NCBI GenBank assembly: GCA_003562535.1
Contig: PWUP01000349.1
Coordinates: 1-10,378 of the forward strand
DNA: 10,378 nucleotides
Direction of reading: 5' to 3'
DNA from: Gammaproteobacteria bacterium
GTDB lineage: Bacteria > Pseudomonadota > Gammaproteobacteria > Competibacterales > Competibacteraceae
Shown: positions 1 through 5,451 of the stretch, one piece after another
Layout of the letters: each line of letters begins with the position of its first letter
How positions within the stretch are numbered: the first letter of the stretch is position 1
Notes under the pieces: model-generated
What the model saw: the letters and a program-made list of their open reading frames with translations, nothing else
The model's database searches: none
What the model was told of the DNA's origin: nothing
Position numbers and translations under genes: made by a program

Positions 1-114
1 AGAGCATAATACACAGACTGGATGTTTGTCAACATCATGATTTTTAATTATTTGTTGTTTACTTGAAATCCGGAAGAGCCTCTCAAACTCAATGACGGGT
101 ATATTGCATTCACG

Positions 115-321
115 CTATGTCATATCCTCCGTTTTGCGTGGTTTCCCATCGTCGTCAAGCAACACTCGCTCAACGGTTTGGGTGTGCTGTTGGCGGGTCT
201 GCTCTAAGCGGTGAATAATTTCACCGTTCAAGCTACGGTGATTCTGCCGGGCTTGCTGTTGCAACCAACGGCGTAAATCAGGGTTCATCCGAACCGGTGT
301 GGGGGTGAGTTTTTGGGTCAT
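115..321 (-). CDS. Arc-like ribbon-helix-helix DNA-binding protein
   Basis: This 68-residue protein has the compact Arc/MetJ ribbon-helix-helix layout. A short beta strand near residues 7-12 (PTPVRM) is followed by helix A around 13-26 (NPDLRRWLQQQAR) and a second helix around 30-41 beginning SLNGEIIHRL. Family members dimerise, insert the paired strands into the major groove and usually act as repressors. The last 25 or so residues are polar and probably disordered. The start at 321 is supported by AAGGA about seven bases upstream. The gene is divergent from a second Arc-like gene across an 87-bp region with repeated GATTC/GAATC half-sites, which suggests auto- or cross-regulation. Small Arc proteins of this kind are common in prophages and integrative elements. 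The specific target is unknown. Confidence 0.8.
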   Translation of the reverse strand: MTQKLTPTPVRMNPDLRRWLQQQARQNHRSLNGEIIHRLEQTRQQHTQTVERVLLDDDGKPRKTEDMT

Positions 322-408
322 AGCGTTATCCTTTGGATTCTTTTTGATTCCATAAGAATCCTAATGTATCCGTTGCGGTGAATCAATAGGAATCCCATAA
401 TTCATTCC
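322..408. promoter_or_regulatory. Divergent control region with phased GATTC/GAATC half-sites
   Basis: Five copies of GATTC or its complement lie between the two divergent Arc-like genes: GATTC at 336-340 and 346-350, GAATC at 356-360, 380-384 and 390-394. Starts within each cluster are exactly 10 bp apart, which places the sites on one face of the helix. This is how Arc-type dimers usually load cooperatively. For the plus strand, TTGCGG (373-378) and CATAAT (396-401) with a 17-bp spacer form a plausible promoter whose spacer contains two half-sites. For the minus strand, TTGATT (386-381) and TAGGAT (363-358), also 17 bp apart, are possible. The promoter assignments are by eye and unproven. 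Confidence 0.5.
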
Positions 409-648
409 ATGAGTGAACGAATCGCACCCTATCCAGTGCGGATGCCTGATGACTTACGGTCAGAATTGGAAGGTGTCGCCAAGCGCAACAAACGCAGCTT
501 GAATGCTGAAATAGTGGCGCGGCTAGAACAAACGCTAGGACGAACATCGGAACCTGATGACCTGTCAACGGACATTCCAGATTGGGGGCGTGAGCTTCAT
601 CGACGCCTAGACCAAATTGAAAAACTCATTAAGTCGAGGCAAGCCTAG
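409..648 (+). CDS. Arc-like ribbon-helix-helix DNA-binding protein with C-terminal extension
   Basis: This 79-residue protein belongs to the Arc ribbon-helix-helix family. The strand is near residues 6-12 (APYPVRM), helix A about 14-27 (DDLRSELEGVAKRN) and helix B about 30-43 (RSLNAEIVARLEQT). A polar linker leads to a charged C-terminal helix around 59-76 (GRELHRRLDQIEKLI) that could be an additional oligomerisation segment. The core resembles the neighbouring divergent Arc-like protein, including the shared PVRM strand and an RSLN motif opening helix B, so the two are probably paralogues or a regulator pair. No Shine-Dalgarno sequence lies at normal distance before the ATG, and a candidate -10 box ends only seven bases before it, so the mRNA may be leaderless. 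The stop codon overlaps that of the convergent AlpA-type gene. Confidence 0.8.
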   Translation: MSERIAPYPVRMPDDLRSELEGVAKRNKRSLNAEIVARLEQTLGRTSEPDDLSTDIPDWGRELHRRLDQIEKLIKSRQA

Positions 649-839
649 CAAGCTGATCCTTTGATTCTGCCGTCCTTGATCGCTTCGACGGTTGAACGCC
701 GCCAACCTTTAAGTCGGGGGCCGATTTGAACTGGGGGTGGGATGACGCCATCGCGGGTATAACGCCACAAGGTAACGCGAGCAACTCCAAGTTCTTGTTG
801 AAGTTGAACAGGACGCACAATAGGGTCAGTATCTTTCAT
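645..839 (-). CDS. AlpA-family transcriptional regulator / excisionase-like protein
   Basis: This 64-residue protein has the winged-helix/HTH layout of the AlpA family. A first helix (VQLQQELG, about residues 12-19) precedes the turn and recognition helix VARVTLWRYTRDG (about 19-31). A wing with IPPPVQIGPRLKGWRRSTVE follows at about 33-53. The WRRSTVEAI segment is typical of AlpA proteins and related prophage excisionase-like regulators. In Escherichia coli, AlpA of CP4-57 activates excision through a neighbouring integrase. A similar role in excision or regulation is plausible here because an integrase lies upstream on the same strand, but this is inference. The start at 839 sits directly next to a CGGTACGGT inverted repeat, so the gene probably has its own promoter and operator. 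Its 3' end overlaps the convergent Arc-like gene by four bases. Confidence 0.8.
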   Translation of the reverse strand: MKDTDPIVRPVQLQQELGVARVTLWRYTRDGVIPPPVQIGPRLKGWRRSTVEAIKDGRIKGSAC

Positions 840-842
840 ATA

Positions 843-884
843 CGGTACGGTTCTTAATGGCCTTTAACGCCCCATACCGTACCG
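843..884. promoter_or_regulatory. Inverted repeat CGGTACGGT/ACCGTACCG upstream of the AlpA-type gene
   Basis: CGGTACGGT at 843-851 and its perfect complement ACCGTACCG at 876-884 flank a 24-bp AT-richer centre. The proximal arm begins four bases before the AlpA-type start codon, so a bound protein would cover the ribosome-binding and promoter region. Each arm also contains an internal CGGTACGG-like near-repeat. It is a candidate operator, perhaps bound by AlpA itself. No binding data exist here. Confidence 0.45.
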
Positions 885-921
885 AAGCTACTTAGTTTTG
901 TTTTGGGAATATCTCAGGATA

Positions 922-1554
922 TTAACCGGCTATTTTCCCAAACTTGCGCATTTTGCCAGAAATGGCAGTCCTGATTTCCTCGTGCAGCGTCTTACTGGGT
1001 TCGCCTCCAGCGCACTCGTGGACTTTCCGCACAAAATTTGTGAATGCGCTGTTAGATGAAGAGGTTGGACGTTTATCGCACAACAACATAAATGCAGTAT
1101 GACACTCGATAGCCAACCAATAAGTCCACAGTTTGCGCGAGTATTTGGATTTGCGGTACTTCTCAACGTTGTCGCGCTCAGTACGCCCCAGTTTTTCGAG
1201 GTGGCTCAGATAAGTTTTAAGTGTGCTGAACAGCTCATCCGTCAACGGTAAATTGGGATCATTCTCGCGCTCCAGTATGTTCTGTCGGTGTAGCTGCCAG
1301 AATACTTTGTCTGGGTAAGTCAGTTGGCTAAGTTCGCCATTGAGTCGGGTAATGTGGCCAACCAAACGATCGAGTCGTTCATGCGCCAGCTTGGGATACT
1401 CATTCAGCGTGATTACTCCGTTGACAACACGCAAAATTCGCCGAACCTCTTCCTTGGCGTACTGGCGACCTACAGAGGATGAGTCGCGCAACGGCAAAAA
1501 CCGAATAGCGTCCTCAATAGCAGTATCACAGGAGCCATCGTCTTTCCATGTCAT
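922..1554 (-). CDS. Hypothetical protein, translationally coupled to the integrase
   Basis: I do not recognise this 210-residue protein. It is soluble-looking, with no signal peptide or membrane segment. It is mostly charged and helical, including a basic stretch around residues 135-147 (ERDNVEKYRKSKYSRKLW) and a basic C-terminus (GKMRKFGKIAG). A segment rich in aromatic and cysteine residues (WTYWLAIECHTAFMLLCDK, about residues 147-165) may be its hydrophobic core. Its ATG overlaps the integrase stop as ATGA, so the two genes are very likely co-transcribed and translationally coupled. The gene therefore probably belongs to the element's integration module or is a cargo gene placed behind the integrase. 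An AT-rich 6-bp hairpin (908-923) overlaps the stop codon but has no T-run. No function is assigned. Confidence 0.65.
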   Translation of the reverse strand: MTWKDDGSCDTAIEDAIRFLPLRDSSSVGRQYAKEEVRRILRVVNGVITLNEYPKLAHERLDRLVGHITRLNGELSQLTYPDKVFWQLHRQNILERENDPNLPLTDELFSTLKTYLSHLEKLGRTERDNVEKYRKSKYSRKLWTYWLAIECHTAFMLLCDKRPTSSSNSAFTNFVRKVHECAGGEPSKTLHEEIRTAISGKMRKFGKIAG

Positions 1555-2807
1555 GCGATTTCTCTGGAAAACTCAATTATTTTAGCTCCATGAACAATGA
1601 GATTCAGTTGAGCAGCCCAGCGATTTAATCCATCGCGTTTTTCACTAGCATAATCGTGTCGGTTATAAACCCCCATAACATCTTGAAGCTTATGCCCCAG
1701 TATTTTCTCCGCTACCAGCACATCAACACCGATGGCCGACAACCCTGAACGGCAGGTTCGGCGCAAATCATGAGGAACAAATGTCTCGGCATCGCCGAAT
1801 AACTCAACATGATGGCGGTTAATAGCGCGGGCCAGCGTTCGAACCTCCAAAGCTTTATGTCTATCTCTAATCCTCGGAGATTGAAATATATACGGGCTTC
1901 CAGCATTGATTTCAGCGGATAGTTCACGAGCTTGGAGAATAAGGTTTGCGGCCAGTGGTGTCAGTGGTACGACCTGTTCGGTAGCCGTTTTATAGCGTGA
2001 CTTAGGAATTGTCCAAAGCGTCGGCTCATCAAGACTATCCAACTCATCAACTGTCATACCGACAACTTCTCCCGACCGTTGCCCGGTTACCAGAACCAGC
2101 TTTAAGGCAATTTGCACCAGTGGTTCAATATCTGTGTTGTTCAAGCCAATCCACAATGCTCGAATTTCCTCATTAGTCAGAATGCGTTCTCGGCTTGTCT
2201 CTGAAGGTTTTGGTAAGCCTTCAATCGGTGAGGTGTTGATGATGCCTCGATCAGCGCAGAATCTGAAAAACCGACTGAGACGACCATGCAGGCGGTTCGC
2301 AGTAATCGGTGCGCGTTCCCGCACAGTATCCAGCATCAACACCACATCACGCCTTGTAATGGTATTGACCTTGCGCCTACCCCATACAGGCAAGCAATCC
2401 TTAGCGATCAGCCGATACATTTCATCACATGATTTTCGACCAGCAAGGCCATGTTGCTTGAACTCCAATAGTGCTGTCGAGAATGTTGGGACTTCACGTT
2501 CCGCTTTGTTATGAGCAACCTGCTTTATCGCTGGGTCTATACCTTGCTCTAACTGTTTTAATGCATTGCTTGCAGCCTCACGCGCTGCTGCTAGTGTTAG
2601 TAATCCGGGGCCGTGACCATAAGTACCCAGTGTTAGACGCCGTAATGCGCCCTCAAAGCGATAGAATTGAACCCATGACTTGGTTCCACCAGGTGACACA
2701 CGCAAGAATAATCCGCTGCCAGCATCGGGAACTTCATAACGGGTGGCCTTGGGTTTAAGTGCTTCGATTTTAGGAGCGGTCAACTTGATGGTCGATTTCT
2801 TCGGCAT
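1551..2807 (-). CDS. Tyrosine-type site-specific integrase (prophage/island type)
   Basis: This 418-residue protein has the P4/CP4-like integrase layout. An N-terminal DUF4102-type arm-binding domain (about residues 8-95, with GSGLFLRVSPGGTKSW and LTLGTYG motifs) is followed by a core-binding SAM-like domain (about 105-195) and a catalytic domain (about 205-395). The catalytic set can be placed: Arg244 in TGQRSGE, Lys273 in SRYKTATEQVVPL, His346 and Arg349 in PHDLRRTC, His372 in ILGHK, and the nucleophile Tyr381 in GVYNRHDY. All are intact and length is normal, so the enzyme is probably active. It would integrate and excise the element at the tRNA-Pro(GGG) 3' end located just upstream. The start at 2807 has CAGGGA at proper spacing. 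A promoter candidate lies at 2881-2909, and GGGGTAAC repeats in the leader may be arm-type binding sites. The hypothetical gene downstream overlaps by four bases. Confidence 0.93.
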   Translation of the reverse strand: MPKKSTIKLTAPKIEALKPKATRYEVPDAGSGLFLRVSPGGTKSWVQFYRFEGALRRLTLGTYGHGPGLLTLAAAREAASNALKQLEQGIDPAIKQVAHNKAEREVPTFSTALLEFKQHGLAGRKSCDEMYRLIAKDCLPVWGRRKVNTITRRDVVLMLDTVRERAPITANRLHGRLSRFFRFCADRGIINTSPIEGLPKPSETSRERILTNEEIRALWIGLNNTDIEPLVQIALKLVLVTGQRSGEVVGMTVDELDSLDEPTLWTIPKSRYKTATEQVVPLTPLAANLILQARELSAEINAGSPYIFQSPRIRDRHKALEVRTLARAINRHHVELFGDAETFVPHDLRRTCRSGLSAIGVDVLVAEKILGHKLQDVMGVYNRHDYASEKRDGLNRWAAQLNLIVHGAKIIEFSREIA

Positions 2808-2826
2808 AGTGAATCCCTGAGCTAAT

Positions 2827-2849
2827 GGGGTAACAAACGGGGTAACAAA
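2827..2849. repeat. Tandem GGGGTAACAAA direct repeats (candidate integrase arm sites)
   Basis: GGGGTAACAAA occurs at 2827-2837 and again at 2839-2849 with a 12-bp period, between the integrase start codon and the tRNA fragment. Short direct repeats close to an attachment core are typical of arm-type sites bound by the integrase N-terminal domain. A further GGGGTAAC is at 3081-3088 on the other side of the tRNA fragment. The repeats themselves are visible; their role is inferred. Confidence 0.5.
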
Positions 2850-2880
2850 AATCAGTAAACTTCAAGAGGCTTTGTGAAAC

Positions 2881-2912
2881 ACTATAGCACTATGCCAGTT
2901 TGCAAACAACTG
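2881..2912 (-). promoter_or_regulatory. Candidate integrase promoter with overlapping palindrome
   Basis: On the minus strand TTGTTT (2909-2904) and TATAGT (2886-2881) are separated by 17 bp, a good sigma-70 spacing, upstream of the integrase. The -35 region overlaps the perfect palindrome GTTTGCAAAC (2898-2907), nested within CAGTT/AACTG arms (2896-2900 and 2908-2912). A repressor bound there could block the promoter. Assigned by eye only. Confidence 0.45.
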
Positions 2913-2973
2913 AAAATTTCGGTTAATTATGATTTTTGAGTAACGACAAGAAACATAAAAAACTTTATGATTC

Positions 2974-3023
2974 CCTGCATGGGGTGCAGGTGGTCGCAGG
3001 TTCAAATCCTGCCGTCCCGACCA
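2974..3023 (+). tRNA. 3' fragment of tRNA-Pro(GGG); integration attachment site
   Basis: The segment can be folded as the 3' part of a tRNA. The anticodon stem CCTGC (2974-2978) pairs with GCAGG (2986-2990) around loop ATGGGGT, giving anticodon GGG for proline. It is followed by variable loop TGGTC, T-stem GCAGG (2996-3000) and CCTGC (3008-3012) around TTCAAAT, acceptor strand CGTCCCG (3013-3019), discriminator A and encoded CCA (3021-3023). The matching 5' acceptor strand CGGGACG and a D-arm are absent upstream, where the DNA is AT-rich. It is therefore not a functional tRNA gene. It is the duplicated 3' end expected at one boundary of an element integrated into tRNA-Pro(GGG). The intact gene is predicted at the other end, left of this window. 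Confidence 0.85.
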
Positions 3024-3031
3024 AAAATATC

Positions 3032-3064
3032 AAAGGTTTAGAGCTTAGGCTCTAGCCCTTTTTT
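3032..3064 (+). terminator. Rho-independent terminator following the tRNA 3' end
   Basis: TAGAGC (3039-3044) and GCTCTA (3049-3054) form a hairpin with a TTAG loop, extended with mismatches by AAAGG (3032-3036) and CCTTT (3057-3061). It runs directly into a T tract (3059-3064). Its position nine bases after CCA fits the native terminator of the tRNA-Pro transcript. Confidence 0.7.
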
Positions 3065-3275
3065 GGTTGAAAATGGGGTTGGGGTAACGGTAGTGTTTTA
3101 AATTTGTGCATCTACTCTTTTTTATATAGCGAGTCCGAATTCGTATCTATTTATGAACAAACCAATAACGAGGTAGAAGCGCACTTTTTCTCCGCCTCGC
3201 ACTTGTTCACCGACCTTCATCTAGTCCAGCTGCTTGACATCGATCGCTCTGTATTTCAGCTTCTTCATCATCACA

Positions 3276-3343
3276 AGACCTCAGGTTGATTGAGTTAAAA
3301 TGGCTACCTTGAGTTTACATCAAGAGCTGGAGGTCTCTTTTTT
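3276..3343 (+). terminator. Branched hairpin ending in a T6 run (terminator or small structured RNA)
   Basis: AGACCTC (3276-3282) pairs perfectly with GAGGTCT (3330-3336), and TTTTTT follows at 3338-3343. The 47-base interior can form a further hairpin, CTTGA (3308-3312) with TCAAG (3320-3324) around GTTTACA. The overall shape is a closed stem with an internal branch followed by a U-run, as at the end of a small RNA or a transcript. No upstream gene or clear promoter explains it. The pairing is visible; RNA production is not shown. Confidence 0.35.
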
Positions 3344-3435
3344 GTTCAATATAGCTGACTACACGGGTTCAACAGGAGTCCGGTAATCAAGGCGAACGGC
3401 ACTATGCAATGCTCAACCCGAACTTAGCAGGTTCA

Positions 3436-3942
3436 ATGACCACACAACTCGTCATCATTGCAGTAGGTAATCCCTCACGGGCTGATGATGCCCTCGGCCC
3501 TATATTATTGGAGCGCATCAGCGCGCAATGGCCGCATCTTACCACCGTGGTTGACTTCCAGCTTCAAGTCGAACATGCGCTGGATCTGCAAGCGGCTGAT
3601 CAGGTCTTGTTTATCGACGCGGCAATGGGGCTGGAGCAACCGTTTAGGTTCAGCGCCATTACACCGCAGACCGATAACGCACTGCTCAGCCATGCCTTAT
3701 CCCCGGAAGCGGTGCTGGAGGTCTTACAGCGCATCACCGGCCAAGCCGCCCCCCCGAGTTTCCTATTAGCCGTGCGCGGCTCCGAGTTCGAGCTTGGTCA
3801 GCCGCTGTCGGAACCCGCGACAGTAGCGTTGCAAGCGGCGTGGCAATTTATCTGTCCCTTGTTGGCGCAGCCGGATGTCGAGAACTGGCGGCGTGCCTGC
3901 ACCGAACCTCAAAGTACAGTACACTGGTCGGTTGAACCATGA
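3436..3942 (+). CDS. [NiFe]-hydrogenase maturation protease (HoxW/HupD-type)
   Basis: This 168-residue enzyme belongs to the HycI/HupD/HoxW endopeptidase family, which cuts the C-terminal peptide from a hydrogenase large subunit after nickel insertion. The N-terminal motif GNPSRADDALG (residues 11-21) carries the acidic nickel-sensing residue. Asp61 in LFIDAAMG and His86 in SHALSPE occupy the positions of the other two metal ligands. FQLQVEHALDL (41-51) and FELGQPLSEPA (118-128) resemble HoxW-like proteases of group 3 (bidirectional) hydrogenases. I chose ATG 3436 because AGG stands a few bases upstream and the motif then lies at the usual N-terminal distance. An in-frame ATG at 3409 would add nine residues without support. 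It is followed after 22 bp by gabD. No hydrogenase subunits or hyp genes are in the window, so its substrate is encoded elsewhere or was separated from it. Confidence 0.85.
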   Translation: MTTQLVIIAVGNPSRADDALGPILLERISAQWPHLTTVVDFQLQVEHALDLQAADQVLFIDAAMGLEQPFRFSAITPQTDNALLSHALSPEAVLEVLQRITGQAAPPSFLLAVRGSEFELGQPLSEPATVALQAAWQFICPLLAQPDVENWRRACTEPQSTVHWSVEP

Positions 3943-3964
3943 GCCACAGATGAGGGTATTCACG

Positions 3965-5428
3965 ATGAGTCTTAAGCTCACACTACCGTCGCTATTCCGC
4001 CAGCAATGCTATATTGACGGTCATTGGGTGGATGCTGATGACGCCGCCTGCTTTGAAGTCACCAATCCAGCCACTGGTGCTGTTCTCGGCACGGTACCGA
4101 AAATGGGCAGCGTTGAAACTCGTCGTGCTATCGAGGCCGCGCAGACCGCCTTACCCGCTTGGCGCGCTCAAACCGCCAAAGAACGCAGTGTTATTCTACG
4201 CCGCTGGTTTGAATTAATGATGGCGCACCAAGACGATTTAGCCATGATTATGACCAGTGAGCAGGGCAAATCGTTGACCGAGGCCAAGGGTGAAATTGCC
4301 TATGGGGCGTCGTTCATTGAGTGGTTTGCCGAAGAAGGTAAACGCGCTTACGGCGAAACCATTCCGCAGCATCAAGCGGACAAACGGATTGTGGTGATCA
4401 AGCAGCCGGTCGGTGTGTGTGCGGCGATTACCCCGTGGAATTTCCCCACGGCGATGATTACCCGCAAAGCCGCACCTGCCTTAGCCGCCGGTTGCACTAT
4501 GGTGATCAAACCCGCCAGCCAAACCCCTTACTCGGCTCTGGCGCTATGCGAGCTGGCCGAACGCGCTGGACTCCCCCCTGGGGTGCTAAGCGTGGTGACG
4601 GGGTCATCGAGTGCGATTGGAGGCGAATTAACCCACAACCCCATAGTGCGCAAACTCAGTTTTACCGGTTCCACCGAAGTGGGCAAAATCCTGCTCAAAC
4701 AATGCGCCGATACGGTGAAAAACACCTCGATGGAGCTGGGTGGAAATGCGCCGTTTATCGTCTTCGACGATGCCGATCTGGACGCCGCCGTGGCCGGAGC
4801 CATACTCTGCAAATACCGCAATACCGGACAAACCTGCGTATGCGCTAACCGCATCTACGTCCAAGACGGTGTGTATGACGCCTTTGCCGCCAAATTAGCC
4901 GCAGCCGTCCGCCAGCTTAAAGTCGGCAATGGGCTAGAGCCGGGTGTCAACATCGGGCCGTTGATTGACAGCGCCGCTGTTGAAAAAGTGCAAGAGCATA
5001 TCCAGGATGCTGTGAGTCAAGGGGCAACCGTAACCCAGGGGGGTGAACGGCATGCCCTCGGTGGTACGTTCTTCCAACCCACCGTATTAGTCAATGTGAC
5101 CCCAGAGATGAAAATCGCCCGTGAAGAAACCTTTGGGCCGGTCGCCCCGCTGTTTCGTTTCCAAACGGATGCCGAAGCGCTGCAACTGGCCAATGCCACG
5201 CGGTTTGGTCTGGCCAGCTATTTCTTTAGCCGCGATATCGGCCGCATCTGGCGTATTGCCGAGGGCTTGGAGTCCGGCATGGTAGGGATTAACACCGGAT
5301 TAGTGTCTACTGAAGTGGCGCCGTTCGGCGGTGTCAAAGAATCTGGTATTGGCCGTGAGGGTTCGCGTCATGGGATTGACGAATACTTGGAGATGAAATA
5401 CCTGTGCATCGGTGGTGTGGATACCTGA
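3965..5428 (+). CDS. gabD: NAD(P)-dependent succinate-semialdehyde dehydrogenase
   Basis: This 487-residue cytosolic aldehyde dehydrogenase matches GabD closely in length and motifs. GabD oxidises succinate semialdehyde to succinate, the last step of the GABA shunt. Visible features are PWNFP with Asn159, the cofactor-binding Lys182 in VIKPASQTP, FTGSTEVG (233-240), MELGGNAP with general base Glu257, and TGQTCVCANR with nucleophile Cys291. Cys293 two residues on is the partner found in redox-sensitive GabD enzymes. EETFGP (387-392) and the C-terminal PFGGVKESGIGREG (453-466) are also present. I chose ATG 3965 because GAGGG lies eight bases upstream and MSLKL starts at the family position. An open frame from 3875 would overlap the protease gene. 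The 22-bp gap behind the protease gene and the short gap to vanZ suggest one transcript. A related semialdehyde substrate cannot be excluded. Confidence 0.92.
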   Translation: MSLKLTLPSLFRQQCYIDGHWVDADDAACFEVTNPATGAVLGTVPKMGSVETRRAIEAAQTALPAWRAQTAKERSVILRRWFELMMAHQDDLAMIMTSEQGKSLTEAKGEIAYGASFIEWFAEEGKRAYGETIPQHQADKRIVVIKQPVGVCAAITPWNFPTAMITRKAAPALAAGCTMVIKPASQTPYSALALCELAERAGLPPGVLSVVTGSSSAIGGELTHNPIVRKLSFTGSTEVGKILLKQCADTVKNTSMELGGNAPFIVFDDADLDAAVAGAILCKYRNTGQTCVCANRIYVQDGVYDAFAAKLAAAVRQLKVGNGLEPGVNIGPLIDSAAVEKVQEHIQDAVSQGATVTQGGERHALGGTFFQPTVLVNVTPEMKIAREETFGPVAPLFRFQTDAEALQLANATRFGLASYFFSRDIGRIWRIAEGLESGMVGINTGLVSTEVAPFGGVKESGIGREGSRHGIDEYLEMKYLCIGGVDT

Positions 5429-5451
5429 CACAGCCATTGTTGCAATAGTCC

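Larger units (their letters stand above)
1..3023. mobile_element. Right end of a tRNA-Pro-integrated genetic element (partial)
   Basis: This stretch reads as the integrase-proximal end of an integrative element. It has a tyrosine recombinase gene next to a duplicated 3' portion of a tRNA, an AlpA-type regulator, two small Arc-like regulators and an unrecognised protein. Tyrosine recombinases commonly use tRNA 3' ends as attachment sites. After integration the intact tRNA stands at one end of the element and a 3' fragment at the other. The fragment here has its CCA end pointing right and the integrase on its left, so the element lies to the left and its other end is outside the window. The exact crossover point within 2974-3023 cannot be fixed from this sequence. 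Whether the element is a prophage, a satellite or a genomic island is open, because no structural phage or conjugation gene is visible. Confidence 0.75.
3024..3435. other. Intergenic stretch without a convincing gene between the tRNA fragment and the hydrogenase protease gene
   Basis: After the tRNA terminator about 370 bp carry no gene I can support. A 61-codon open frame (3104-3289) lacks a ribosome-binding site, and its Leu/His/Phe-rich product has no recognisable fold. The stretch contains a GGGGTAAC motif (3081-3088) matching the integrase-side repeats, a consensus-like TTGACA (3234-3239) without a matching -10 box, and a long-armed hairpin ending in six T residues (3276-3343). It may be the scar of an earlier integration at the same tRNA. 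Confidence 0.5.

Noticed and set aside
1..114. Short hairpin GATGTT/AACATC (21-36) followed by AT-rich DNA
   Set aside because: Only 6-bp AT-rich arms and no clean T-run; it could be a terminator of a gene to the left but cannot be supported.
908..923. AATATC/GATATT hairpin at the end of the 210-residue hypothetical gene
   Set aside because: AT-only 6-bp stem without a U-run on the minus strand, so not a convincing terminator.
2134..2514. Plus-strand open frame of 126 codons inside the integrase gene
   Set aside because: It is antisense to an integrase with a complete catalytic set, and its product is low-quality and arginine-rich, so it is a shadow frame.
2940..3023. A complete tRNA-Pro gene
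   Set aside because: The 5' acceptor strand and D-arm are absent; only the 3' portion from the anticodon stem onward is present.
3234..3262. TTGACA as a promoter for the hydrogenase protease
   Set aside because: A perfect -35 match but no acceptable -10 at 16-18 bp; the distance to the gene is also about 200 bp.
3104..3289. 61-codon plus-strand frame as a small gene
   Set aside because: No ribosome-binding site, no recognisable motif, and it lies in AT-rich intergenic DNA.
3875..3964. Upstream start extending GabD by 30 residues
   Set aside because: It would overlap the protease gene, lacks a ribosome-binding site, and the added residues do not belong to the aldehyde dehydrogenase family N-terminus.
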